Shown piece after piece: positions 53,707 to 62,679 of a DNA stretch of 64,000 nucleotides. Location: the NCBI RefSeq assembly GCF_002909235.1, contig NZ_PHQQ01000007.1, positions 62,001 through 126,000 on the forward strand, written 5' to 3'. This DNA comes from Arenibacter catalasegens (GTDB lineage: Bacteria > Bacteroidota > Bacteroidia > Flavobacteriales > Flavobacteriaceae). A model generated the notes under the pieces. It searched no databases and was not told the origin of the DNA. It saw nothing but the letters and a program-made list of their open reading frames with translations. How positions within the stretch are numbered: the stretch's first letter is position 1; every line of letters starts with the position of its first letter. The position numbers were made by a program, and so were the translations under genes.

Positions 53707-54633
53707 CTATTTATAGACTGCATCATTAAGTTGTTTAGTATCCACATATTGCTGAAAAGCAATCACCTTTCCGTCATGAAGCGTCCAAAGATGGGCCGCC
53801 TGTGCATCTATAAGAGCTCCATTTGTCTTTAATTTGGCATTGTATCTCAGGGTAGCCAGCACTTGGTTATTACTCATTTCGTGAAGCTCAATATCCGTAA
53901 GGTTAAAGTATTCATGTTCCGCTCCTAGGCGCGCAAAGACCCCATTGACTACGGCATCCGGTCCTTTATAGGGATTTCCGTCCGCAAGTTCATTGCCTTC
54001 GGCCTCGTTCCAAACAATATTGGCATCCATTGCAGCTAGTACGGTAGGAATGTCGCCCACAGCGAAGGCTTTGTAAAGACCGTCGATAATATTCTCATTA
54101 TCAGGGTTGGAAAGCAAACCCAACTGTTGCAGGAACACCATATTGTCCATAAAATCTTGTTCTTGGGCTATCTTGCCATTTTTCATTTTCACCAGAGTTA
54201 CTCCATCCACGTTTACGCTTTTTCCCGTTGGCGGAATTCCAAAAAAATCATCGGTATGGGTTCCCTTAAAATTCCAATATTTTACAATTTTATCGCCCTG
54301 CCCGAAGACATCCATGATAGTGAAGTTGACCTCAGAAAATCCGGTAAGGTAATTTTGATAGTAGGCCTTAAACCCTTCAATGCCTATAATATTTTCGGGA
54401 GTGGAAATGAGGGTTATGTTGGTGTCAAAATTCTTGTTGTTGATTTCGTCAATTTTTCCTTGATTAATAATTTCGTCCCATACCTGGGAATACATTTTAA
54501 TGTCCTTTTTGATGTTGCTTTTTTGAGCAATTCCCGGAGCGGAAATAAATAGAATTACTAACACCAATAGAATAGTGTTAGTAATTGTGTTATTACCAAT
54601 TATGTTGGGTTTTTGTTTATTTTTTGAAATCAT
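53707..54633 (-). CDS. Exported protein with two SnoaL-like domains
   Basis: A 308-residue protein with a hydrophobic signal (TILLVLVILFISAPGIAQ) and two NTF2/SnoaL-like domains, about 45-175 and 180-305. The first domain has GTHTDDFFGIPPTGKSVNVD and QEQDFMDNMVFLQQLGLL, the ester-cyclase pattern shared with the two neighbours at 55664 and 59048. The second domain (YKGPDAVVNGVFARLGAEHE) is the general NTF2 type. Exported SnoaL proteins of unknown substrate are common in Bacteroidota. Enzyme activity is unproven. Confidence 0.82.
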   Translation of the reverse strand: MISKNKQKPNIIGNNTITNTILLVLVILFISAPGIAQKSNIKKDIKMYSQVWDEIINQGKIDEINNKNFDTNITLISTPENIIGIEGFKAYYQNYLTGFSEVNFTIMDVFGQGDKIVKYWNFKGTHTDDFFGIPPTGKSVNVDGVTLVKMKNGKIAQEQDFMDNMVFLQQLGLLSNPDNENIIDGLYKAFAVGDIPTVLAAMDANIVWNEAEGNELADGNPYKGPDAVVNGVFARLGAEHEYFNLTDIELHEMSNNQVLATLRYNAKLKTNGALIDAQAAHLWTLHDGKVIAFQQYVDTKQLNDAVYK

Positions 54634-54704
54634 AATGGTTTAGTTTAAGGGTTGTAGGATTATCTGGTTTACCATGTATATTAAACAGACTAGGCCACTA
54701 TAGT

Positions 54705-55601
54705 TTATATTTTTTCTTTAGTTAATACTCGAATCTTCTTTTTCCCATTTTCGTTTAATTCGGAAATGGTCAATCTAGTGGTGTTTAAGGATAAAATTTC
54801 AAAATGATAGCTCAACTTACGTTTTGTGTCAATACCGGGAAGGGTAAAGGTATTGTCTCCCAAATAATTGAAATTGACACCATACAGCTCGTTTTTCATC
54901 CAAAGAGCATTGTCCTTATTAAAGAAGACTTTTTTTAGAAGCTTTTTATCGTCGGTATAAACGCCAACCAATTTGTCAATAGCAGCCGATTCGGGACTTA
55001 GGTTTTGTGACATATTTACGTCAAAGACAACTTTTTTGCTGCCATTGTTCAAGCGTTCCACACTCAAAATCCTTTTTTTTGCAGTTGGGGAAGAAGCGGA
55101 TTCGTCTTTGTCTAAATAGTCATCACCAATAAAATAGAGTTGTGTTACCAAGGGTTGATAGCCGGTTGCAGATATCATCATATGAAAATGCGCGGGCCGA
55201 ATAGTTCCATCACCCACGTCATAAGGTACCGGTAGAATGGTATTGAAGTTATAATTGCCATTTGAATCGGAATAGGTAGTGCCACGATAACGATAATCCT
55301 GGGAGGTGTTATCGTAAACACCCCGTGCATCGCAATGCCATAGTTCTATTTTGGCCTTAGGGTAGGGGGTCGTACAGTCGTTATGGTTTATTTTCCCAAT
55401 GAGTTCAATAGAATCTCCCATTTCACCTTTAATGGATAGACTATTGCGCAGTGGACTATTGGGTCTATAAAACGGACCCAATATATCGGTTGTCGTTTCG
55501 CAATCTCCTACATAACTATGCCCATCAAACCGAACAAAACCAGAGGTACTTATTGCAATGGCAAACAGAGCCGTATTATTGACAAAAGTTCTTCTTTCCA
55601 T
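54705..55601 (-). CDS. Exported intradiol-ring-cleavage dioxygenase-like protein
   Basis: A 298-residue protein with a signal or Tat-like start (MERRTFVNNTALFAIAIS). The dioxygenase core holds GPFYRPNSPLR, WHCDARGVYDN (Tyr ligand), YRYRGTTYSDSNGNY (second Tyr) and RPAHFHMMI with the two His iron ligands. All four ligands of the Fe(III) site are thus present. The protein is longer at the C-terminus (about 90 extra residues of beta structure). Intradiol enzymes cleave catechols; an exported one would act on aromatics in the periplasm. Confidence 0.88.
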   Translation of the reverse strand: MERRTFVNNTALFAIAISTSGFVRFDGHSYVGDCETTTDILGPFYRPNSPLRNSLSIKGEMGDSIELIGKINHNDCTTPYPKAKIELWHCDARGVYDNTSQDYRYRGTTYSDSNGNYNFNTILPVPYDVGDGTIRPAHFHMMISATGYQPLVTQLYFIGDDYLDKDESASSPTAKKRILSVERLNNGSKKVVFDVNMSQNLSPESAAIDKLVGVYTDDKKLLKKVFFNKDNALWMKNELYGVNFNYLGDNTFTLPGIDTKRKLSYHFEILSLNTTRLTISELNENGKKKIRVLTKEKI

Positions 55602-55663
55602 TTTATAGTTGATTTAATAATTTTAACTATTATGTAAATTGATTCAGAACATTTAGATTATCA

Positions 55664-56584
55664 TTACTTAAGAGCTGGCATGGTATATCCTAACTGTTCG
55701 TAAACTACTAGGTTGTCATAAAAGGCATCTTCACGAACGGCTTTTCCAGAGGTGTCGAAAAGCCAGACACTAATTCCTTGGGTTTTAATTTTTTTGTTGG
55801 TAGGTGCATTTCCCATGAATTCTCCTTTATTGGTGCCAGTACATGTCCAGTTTATATAGGCCTTGTTGCCGGATATTACCGTTTTGTCCAGGCTTACCTT
55901 AAAGTCAGGAAAGGCAATGTGATAGACTCCCATAAAGTCGCCATAATCCGATTGTTTTTTGGCGATGGTGACCCCGTTGGCCGTTCTTGTGACATTTTTA
56001 GCCAAATTACCATACATTAATTCCTTATCATTTGTATTCCATGCTTTGATGACATTGTCCATAGTAGCCTGAATAGCTTTTTCATCGGCAGACATGCTGT
56101 TTTTCATTTCCATTTCCTGAACGGCCAGAACCACTTCCGTGGGATCCCACATCCCAACTTCTCGAACAATTTTACCATCTGCGAAACGAAATGTTAGATG
56201 TATAGGGATATTCACCACTTGACCATTACCTGCAAGTGTGCCTTGCCAGTCTAACCAACAATTTACCCATGTCTCCCCATCATCCGTGAGCACCATTTCA
56301 TATTCTTGGTCTTTATCAAGGAAACTCCTTTGAGAGTAGGTCAATTCCGTTTGTTTATGAAAAGCCAAGGCCTCCTCGGGCGTTAAGGGAGATTCTTTTG
56401 AATTATAATAAGTCTTCGAGGTATCGGCATAGATACTGGAGTCATATGTTTTATTATTGTAATTGTCGATTAATTTCTTTACTGTATTGATTTCCGGTGA
56501 ACTTTGTGTGTAACGTTCCGGTTTTTTTTCTTGACAGGCCGTTATAAAAGCTATTGCGAGCCCAATAATTAGTAATTTTTTCAT
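55664..56584 (-). CDS. Lipoprotein with two SnoaL-like domains
   Basis: A 306-residue predicted lipoprotein (MKKLLIIGLAIAFITACQEK, Cys17). An N-terminal NTF2-like half (about 30-160, WLDWQGTLAGNGQVVNIPIH) and a C-terminal SnoaL half with DFKVSLDKTVISGNKAYINW, GTNKGEFMGNAPTNKK and REDAFYDNLVVYEQLGYTMP. The last segment aligns with the ends of the proteins at 53707 and 59048. It lies 62 bases upstream of the dioxygenase gene in transcription order. Confidence 0.83.
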   Translation of the reverse strand: MKKLLIIGLAIAFITACQEKKPERYTQSSPEINTVKKLIDNYNNKTYDSSIYADTSKTYYNSKESPLTPEEALAFHKQTELTYSQRSFLDKDQEYEMVLTDDGETWVNCWLDWQGTLAGNGQVVNIPIHLTFRFADGKIVREVGMWDPTEVVLAVQEMEMKNSMSADEKAIQATMDNVIKAWNTNDKELMYGNLAKNVTRTANGVTIAKKQSDYGDFMGVYHIAFPDFKVSLDKTVISGNKAYINWTCTGTNKGEFMGNAPTNKKIKTQGISVWLFDTSGKAVREDAFYDNLVVYEQLGYTMPALK

Positions 56585-56647
56585 GATGCTTTCATTTTTT
56601 GTTTGGACCTGACGGGATTAAAGCTCCCGTCAGGTTTTGTGCCAAAA

Positions 56648-57082
56648 CTATTTTTTGGTTAATTCCGGATTTTCTTGATATATCTCGTCGGAATGGGTTA
56701 CCACGTATTTACTCCACGACTTAATAAATGCCAAGCGGTCTTCTTCCTTGGGCCATGCAGTTTTCATCAATTCATTCTGCTTATTGGATGCGGCTTCTAT
56801 ATCGTTCCAATTGGCATACTCACTAATTACAACCAAATCGCGTAAGTCGGCACCCGATATATGGTGGAACACTTTTTCACTGATAACCTTATCGTTTTTG
56901 AAGGTTATTTTTTCAGAAAATTCTTTTAAATGGGCATTGAGCTCTGCCCGAGATCCATTTTCAGGTATACTTAGTTTCCAGGTGGTTACAGTATAATAAT
57001 GCCCCTCTTGTGCTGCTCCAGTAGTGGGAATAAAAAAGGCCATTACTATTAGTGTCCCAATAATTGATTTTAGTGATTTCAT
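56648..57082 (-). CDS. Exported ABM-like (dimeric alpha/beta barrel) protein
   Basis: A 144-residue protein from the ATG at 57082 (MKSLKSIIGTLIVMAFFIPT then GAAQ, a signal peptide); the frame opens at 57130. The mature part, YYTVTTWKLSIPENGSRAEL, DLVVISEYANWNDIEAASNK and a final helix, fits a single ferredoxin-like domain of the EthD/ABM type. No active-site residue is evident. Function unknown. Confidence 0.72.
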   Translation of the reverse strand: MKSLKSIIGTLIVMAFFIPTTGAAQEGHYYTVTTWKLSIPENGSRAELNAHLKEFSEKITFKNDKVISEKVFHHISGADLRDLVVISEYANWNDIEAASNKQNELMKTAWPKEEDRLAFIKSWSKYVVTHSDEIYQENPELTKK

Positions 57083-57235
57083 AGATTTTAGAGTTTCTGT
57101 TATTAATTGATTGTTAGTCAAATTGTACATTTATTTTCCCTTAGAGATATAATTTGAAGTGAACTTCACATCGAAATTGTATTGATACTAATTCAAACAT
57201 TTATTTAAAACTTATAAAGCTGTTTGAAGGTGATG

Positions 57236-58018
57236 CTACTGCCCTGATGGCGCTACTACTTTTACAATCCGGTAGACAAAGCTGATGCGCTGATCAATCT
57301 CTAGTTCGCCAATCTCTGTAAGACCATCTGTTGGAAATACCGCATTCGGACCCCAAGTGGGATCTAGTGCTTCCTTTAAGCTGGAATAAAGGTCAAAAGA
57401 AATTGTGTTGGCCTGCATATTGGGACCGGAGGGGGTCAGTATTCTAGCATTTCCCCAGGCCTTCTGTTTCGTTTTGCCACTATTCATTGCTGATCCAATA
57501 AAAGGGCCCCAATGCTTTTCTTCCAGCTCGATCAAATTCCCGGGATTAGAGGCATTGTGATAAATAATTTTAACAAATTTATAATCCTTTTCTGGTATTG
57601 CATTACTGGCCTTGACCCATACTTCGGGTTTTACAAATATGGTATGGATTACCTTACTCATAGAAAAAGTTTCCATTTTATCCATAGGAACATCAGGCCA
57701 AACCCCAGATGGATCCCAGATATTTGCTGTCGCGTCAATGTCTTTAAAGGTATTGATGAACAAAATATTAGGAGAGTTGGGCTCATCAAAACCGCCGACC
57801 TTCTGAAACAGCCCCCAGAATATCAGATTCCCTTTGGATAAAGCATTTTCGGCAACTTTACTCCAATATTTGGTTTCCCTAGAAATGAATTCTTCCATTT
57901 GATCGGGTGCTACCTGTCTGTACTGATATACACTTATGCCCTTGTTGACGTCATCTTGGGCATTCAGCTTAATACTGAATAAAAAAACAAAAACCAGCAT
58001 AAGTTTTGCTAATTTCTC
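57236..58018 (-). CDS. Exported duplicated alpha/beta-barrel protein
   Basis: The ATG at 58018 gives about 260 residues beginning MEKLAKLMLVFVFLFSIKLNA-Q, a clean signal peptide; the upstream start at 58042 adds eight residues. Two similar halves (VYQYRQVAPDQMEEFISRET and KFVKIIYHNASNPGNLIELE) each look like one ferredoxin-like domain. It resembles the proteins at 58206 and 62680 in layout: signal, YW-containing helix, second half starting near residue 140. Function unknown. Confidence 0.75.
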   Translation of the reverse strand, partial: EKLAKLMLVFVFLFSIKLNAQDDVNKGISVYQYRQVAPDQMEEFISRETKYWSKVAENALSKGNLIFWGLFQKVGGFDEPNSPNILFINTFKDIDATANIWDPSGVWPDVPMDKMETFSMSKVIHTIFVKPEVWVKASNAIPEKDYKFVKIIYHNASNPGNLIELEEKHWGPFIGSAMNSGKTKQKAWGNARILTPSGPNMQANTISFDLYSSLKEALDPTWGPNAVFPTDGLTEIGELEIDQRISFVYRIVKVVAPSGQ

Positions 58019-58082
58019 CATGCAATGAATAGTTGTTTTCATAATGTTTGATTTTGCTGTTATTACTTTTTTGTCAAAAAAG

Positions 58083-58196
58083 CAGGCATGCTGGTTTTAG
58101 CGTTGGTTGGTATATTTTCTTTACTTAGTTGCTAATTCAAATTGAAAATTTACTTACTACGTATCACCTTATAGTTTTTTTACTAGAGCATGCCTG
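58083..58196. repeat. Separated 10-bp inverted repeat
   Basis: CAGGCATGCT at 58083-58092 and AGCATGCCTG at 58187-58196 are perfect complements flanking most of the 163-base gap between two exported-barrel genes. Could fold an mRNA hairpin with a large loop; chance is possible. Confidence 0.3.
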
Positions 58197-58205
58197 TTTA
58201 TGTAT

Positions 58206-58973
58206 TTAATTCGATGGCTTATAAGCAAGGTCTGGGTGCATTTCACCTGTCTCCGTTTCGTATTTCAGTACATAACCAAAGAGTTCTTCGAAAAGTTTTT
58301 TTCCTTCCTCCCCTAATAATGCTTCATTTGCTTTAGATTTCTTGGCATGATCCTCTTCGTCTACTGCGGAAATTACTGCGAGATAGTAATCTCCCATAGT
58401 GCCAAATCCATTGTGGTAAATACGATAGTACTCCTTGGATCCTTTTTTTGCATATAAGGCTTTTAACTCTTTAAGTTTTCCCTTAAGATTTTGGAGATTG
58501 CTGGGAGTTACATTTAAAAAATGCCATTTTCTGTAGTTTTGACCCTCAGTGGTAGTACTGATGCCTTCTGGCATATAGGTAAGTTCTTTGTTTAGATAAA
58601 TTACATAATCGCCATGTTTGTCATAACATTCATTAAACCGCCTAAACAAATCTTTAAAGGCATCCTCTCCCATTTTATCAGATAAGGGCTCAAAGACGTT
58701 CTTATCCAATTCCGCCATATTTTCTATAGGTGAAATGTTGAAATATCTACCTGTAGAGGTGGATGCCACTTGCCAGCTAGCCCCTTCGAGCTTATGTTTT
58801 TTACATGCTTCCATAAAATCCTTGGATACCTCGTTGTATTTTTGGATCATGGAAGGTTTTACCTGGTCCTCGTGGACATAATAGGCTTGGTTTTTTTCAC
58901 CTTGCGCCAATGCTAGGCTAGGAGTCAATAGCCCTAATAATATAATGACAAATGATTTTTTAAAGTTTCTCAT
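58206..58973 (-). CDS. Exported duplicated alpha/beta-barrel protein
   Basis: A 255-residue secreted protein: signal MRNFKKSFVIILLGLLTPSL then ALAQ. The first half (AYYVHEDQVKPSMIQKYNEV to PIENMAELD) and second half (WHFLNVTPSNLQNLKGKLKE to DYYLAVISAVDEED) are two ferredoxin-like repeats. It shares this plan with 57236 and 62680 but little exact sequence. No catalytic motif is seen. Function unknown; a binding or scaffold role is as likely as catalysis. Confidence 0.75.
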   Translation of the reverse strand: MRNFKKSFVIILLGLLTPSLALAQGEKNQAYYVHEDQVKPSMIQKYNEVSKDFMEACKKHKLEGASWQVASTSTGRYFNISPIENMAELDKNVFEPLSDKMGEDAFKDLFRRFNECYDKHGDYVIYLNKELTYMPEGISTTTEGQNYRKWHFLNVTPSNLQNLKGKLKELKALYAKKGSKEYYRIYHNGFGTMGDYYLAVISAVDEEDHAKKSKANEALLGEEGKKLFEELFGYVLKYETETGEMHPDLAYKPSN

Positions 58974-59047
58974 AATTTTAAAGTTTAGTTAATAATGTTG
59001 ATTTTAATATTAGTTTTATTTTTAGAAGGGAACATTTATTAAGTACC

Positions 59048-59587
59048 CTATTTAAGATTTGGAGCTACTAAGGTGTATCCCAATTGTTGCAGAAACTCCA
59101 ATTCATTGTAAAAAATATCTTCTTGGTATATTTTACCCTCTTCATTAAAATAGAGATGTGAAAACCCATTTATTTTAACTTTTTTACCCGTAGCAATTAC
59201 ATCTGCAAATTGTCCTGTATGGGTTCCGGTGAAGACCCAGTTTACATATCCTTGATTTTCACAGACATTACTATTGCTCGTAAATATATTATGGTCGGGG
59301 AATCCAGTACTATATAGGCTTAGTCTTGCTTTTAATTCCGATCTATTGGTAACCACGGGAATTCCGTTCATATTTCTTATATAATTGTCTGTTACCAAGC
59401 CATTAATCTCTTCCTCATCCTTAATGTTTAAATAGGTGCCAATAGCCAACGCAAGACGGGCATTTTTATGAATTACCTGGTTTCCATTGTTTTCTGATTT
59501 TATGTCATTACCCACAGGTTTTTGGTTGTTTTTGCAAGAAATACAACCTATAACCATAAACATAAAAAGTATTATTGGTGATTTCAT
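59048..59587 (-). CDS. SnoaL-like lipoprotein
   Basis: A 179-residue predicted lipoprotein (MKSPIILFMFMVIGCISCKN with Cys15 or Cys18). One SnoaL-like ester-cyclase domain: YVNWVFTGTHTGQFADVIAT, KKVKINGFSHLYFNEEGKIY and the end QEDIFYNELEFLQQLGYTLV. The GTHTGxF and EDxFYNxL..LQQLGYT segments match the proteins at 53707 and 55664. Divergent from the histidine kinase gene, 184 bases away. Confidence 0.83.
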   Translation of the reverse strand: MKSPIILFMFMVIGCISCKNNQKPVGNDIKSENNGNQVIHKNARLALAIGTYLNIKDEEEINGLVTDNYIRNMNGIPVVTNRSELKARLSLYSTGFPDHNIFTSNSNVCENQGYVNWVFTGTHTGQFADVIATGKKVKINGFSHLYFNEEGKIYQEDIFYNELEFLQQLGYTLVAPNLK

Positions 59588-59770
59588 GCCGATATAATAA
59601 CGCTCTACTTTAAACTAATTAATCGGATTTTATGCAGATAATCAATCCTTTAAGGACGGAGGCCATGATTTATTGTCCGAGCAGGTGGTTTTAATTACCT
59701 AATGAAATATGCAAATAATATTCGTATATTTAAGAACCCCTGCTTTTTAAAGTATTTGATAGTTTAAATA

Positions 59771-61723
59771 ATGGGCAAACACCACTACATAGCAGTTTCC
59801 ATCACTATTTTATTTAGTTCATTATTATATGGTCAACTCATAGATTTTGACAGGGATATTCCTTATCAAAAAGTGTTTGTGGATACCGACAATTTTGGAG
59901 CCTCCTATCTGGACCATTTGGAGATTTTTTATGAAAGTGCCCCTACGGATACCTTGCAATTTGAAATCCTGAATGATTTGGCATATTATTGGCATACGCG
60001 TAACCTAACAAAGGCTTTGAATTTTACTAGGGTAGGCTTAAAACGAACTATTGATCATAATAATAAGCTCTGGAATGGCCGATTTCAGATTACGCAAGGC
60101 GCCATTCTTCTGCGTATGGAAAAACTGGACAGTGCCCAAATAGTCTTGGAAGAAGCCAAAAGTAAAGTGTTGGCCAAGGATCTGGCTTTTTTAAACACCC
60201 AACTAGGTTATGTTTATGAACGTCGAGGGCGACTAGACCGGGCTGCCGATTATGCCATGGAAGCACTACGGTTAGGGGAGGAGCAAAATGACAAAAGGGC
60301 AATTGCCGTTGCTTATAGTGATTTGAGCAATATTTTTTGGAAACAGGCCAAATATGATAAGGGATTAAAATATGGTATCAAAGCCATTATCCTCTTTGAA
60401 GAACGTGGAATAATGGATTTGGATTATGACTTTACACTCTATGTTGTAGCCAACAACTACCTTAAATTAAATAGGCATGAAGAAGCACTAAAATATTTTG
60501 AACATTCTTTGGCTATTGGTGAACGATACGGTTTTTATAATAATTTAAGTGATGTTTATATTTCTCTTGTGGATTTGTACGCATATTTAAACGAGTACAA
60601 GAAAGCCGAAAATGCCGGACTTAATGCCATTAAATATGCCGAGTTGTTGGATAATGATTTTATGCTGATGCGATCATGGCTATCCATCGGGAAATTGCAG
60701 AATTTGCAGGGAAAATATAAGAATGGTATAGAAAGTCTTCAAATGTCACTTAATGTGGCTACCTCTGATTTTGGGGATGAATTTTATTTGAGTCAGGCAT
60801 ATGAAGCCTTGGGAAAAGCTTTCGCGGGGGACCATAATTACATGGAAGCTTACAAGGCATTTTCAGAATATGACGGCCTTAAGAAGGAAATTTTCACAGC
60901 AGAATCCGATCACCGTATTGCCTTATTGCAAACGGAATTTGACGTTGCACAAAAAGAGGACACTATAATTCTTCAGCGGGGAACGATAAAAAAACAACAG
61001 AGTAACCAGACTTTGACTTCCATAATCACTGGATTATTATTGTTTCTCTTGGTCTTGGGAGTTCTGTCTATTAGAAATAACCGAAGAAAAAACATACTAC
61101 TACAGCATCAAAATAAAGAGAAGGAATTCCTGATAAAGGAAATACATCACCGGGTTAAAAATAATATGGAAGTGGTCTCCAGTTTGCTTTCACTACAATC
61201 TACGCATATAGACGACAAAAAAATAAAGGAAAACATGCACCAAATCCAAAATCGGATTCAGAGTATGAGTATGATTCATCAAAATTTATATCAGGGAAAG
61301 AATTTGGCGACTATAGAGATGAGGAATTATTTTAAAATTCTGGGTGATTATGTACTCCATTCTTACGGTGCAGAGCAAAGGATTAGCATGTTTTTTGACA
61401 TGAAGAAGATCGAACTAAATGTTGACATTGCAACGCCTATTGGATTAATTGTTAATGAGTTGATTACAAATTCATTGAAATATGCTTTTCCCCACAATCT
61501 TCATGGTAAAATTACCATATCCTTGGAGCAGAAGACCACTCATTTAGAACTAAAGGTTAACGACAATGGCATTGGTTTCACAGAGGGAAATAAGGCTAAT
61601 GGCACCGGTTTTGGGACCCAGTTGATAGCACTTTTGACCAAGCAATTGGACGGTAAAATGGTGTTAAGACAAAAGAAAGGAACTTCAGTATCCTTTGAAT
61701 TTCAACATCACAAAGCAGCCTGA
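59771..61723 (+). CDS. TPR-containing sensor histidine kinase (HisKA_2)
   Basis: A 650-residue sensor. After a signal-like N-terminus come TPR-type helical repeats (about 60-390, for example YERRGRLDRAADYAMEALRL), a transmembrane segment at about 415-435, a short coiled linker, the phosphoacceptor helix EIHHRVKNNMEVVSSLLSLQ (His459/His460) and a HATPase domain with GLIVNELITNSLKYAF, NDNGIGF and NGTGFGTQL. The sensor TPRs are outside the cytoplasm, so a protein or peptide signal is likely. The response regulator follows after 2 bases. Confidence 0.93.
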   Translation: MGKHHYIAVSITILFSSLLYGQLIDFDRDIPYQKVFVDTDNFGASYLDHLEIFYESAPTDTLQFEILNDLAYYWHTRNLTKALNFTRVGLKRTIDHNNKLWNGRFQITQGAILLRMEKLDSAQIVLEEAKSKVLAKDLAFLNTQLGYVYERRGRLDRAADYAMEALRLGEEQNDKRAIAVAYSDLSNIFWKQAKYDKGLKYGIKAIILFEERGIMDLDYDFTLYVVANNYLKLNRHEEALKYFEHSLAIGERYGFYNNLSDVYISLVDLYAYLNEYKKAENAGLNAIKYAELLDNDFMLMRSWLSIGKLQNLQGKYKNGIESLQMSLNVATSDFGDEFYLSQAYEALGKAFAGDHNYMEAYKAFSEYDGLKKEIFTAESDHRIALLQTEFDVAQKEDTIILQRGTIKKQQSNQTLTSIITGLLLFLLVLGVLSIRNNRRKNILLQHQNKEKEFLIKEIHHRVKNNMEVVSSLLSLQSTHIDDKKIKENMHQIQNRIQSMSMIHQNLYQGKNLATIEMRNYFKILGDYVLHSYGAEQRISMFFDMKKIELNVDIATPIGLIVNELITNSLKYAFPHNLHGKITISLEQKTTHLELKVNDNGIGFTEGNKANGTGFGTQLIALLTKQLDGKMVLRQKKGTSVSFEFQHHKAA

Positions 61724-61725
61724 TT

Positions 61726-62460
61726 ATGAATCAAACTACCCGTATTTTAATTGTTGAGGATGATATGATCATCGCTGCAAATATTTCTGTACAACTCACC
61801 AATTTGGGCTATGAAGTAATCGGCATTGAAACTAGAGGGGAAGAGGCTATTTTACATGCTTCGGCGAACACTCCGGATATTATTTTATTGGATATTAACC
61901 TGAAAGGAAGGGTAAATGGTATTGAAGCGGCAATTCAGATTCAGAAATTCAAAAGAATTCCCATAATATACCTTACGGCCAATAGTGATGAAGCTACCTT
62001 TACCAAGGCTAAAGCTACACATCCATACGCGTTTATTTCCAAGCCGTTTAATAATCTGGATTTGCAACGTACCATTGCCTTAGTAGTGGATCAAATTAAG
62101 GAAAATAATCAGGATACCGAGGATATTCCTGAAAATTTCGAGGTCATGGTAGACCGAATCTTTGTAAGGCATAATGGGCGAATGGTAAAACTACTTCTCG
62201 ACGAAATTCTTTATATCGAGGCCGATAGAAATTACAGTAATATCATCACATCAAATGGCAACTATCTGATTAGTACTACACTTAAGGTTGTGGGAAATGA
62301 AATTAAGAACCATATGTTTATTCGGGTGCATAGATCTTTTATAGTCAATATTTTTAAATTGGATGTAGTAGCGGATAACCATTTGGAAATTAATAGAAAA
62401 GTAATCCCTTTAAGTAAATCGTTCAAAGAAAATCTTCTTAAACACCTACATACTATATAA
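61726..62460 (+). CDS. LytTR family response regulator
   Basis: Partner of the kinase just upstream, 244 residues. The receiver domain (1-120) has phospho-Asp56 in ILLDINLKG and the switch Lys in FISKPF. The LytTR DNA-binding domain (about 140-244) has LLLDEILYIEADRNYSNII and FIRVHRSFIVNIFKLD. LytTR proteins bind paired direct repeats near promoters. Proximity suggests control of the flanking exported-protein genes, which is inference. Confidence 0.94.
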   Translation: MNQTTRILIVEDDMIIAANISVQLTNLGYEVIGIETRGEEAILHASANTPDIILLDINLKGRVNGIEAAIQIQKFKRIPIIYLTANSDEATFTKAKATHPYAFISKPFNNLDLQRTIALVVDQIKENNQDTEDIPENFEVMVDRIFVRHNGRMVKLLLDEILYIEADRNYSNIITSNGNYLISTTLKVVGNEIKNHMFIRVHRSFIVNIFKLDVVADNHLEINRKVIPLSKSFKENLLKHLHTI

Positions 62461-62679
62461 AATAAAAATGTCTAGGCTTTGGTAATTTTTTGCGTATCTA
62501 CGGACAATAATGGCTTTGGTTCATCCTAATCTCCTGAATTTTACGGGATTTATTATTTTATTTGGGATAAGCCAACCTATGGTTCAAAGGAGCCATACCT
62601 CGGTATTTGGTTTGGGCTTTGATTATGAAACGGATTGAATAATTCGAAAGAGTAGTATTAACCAATAGCACCTAATTTT

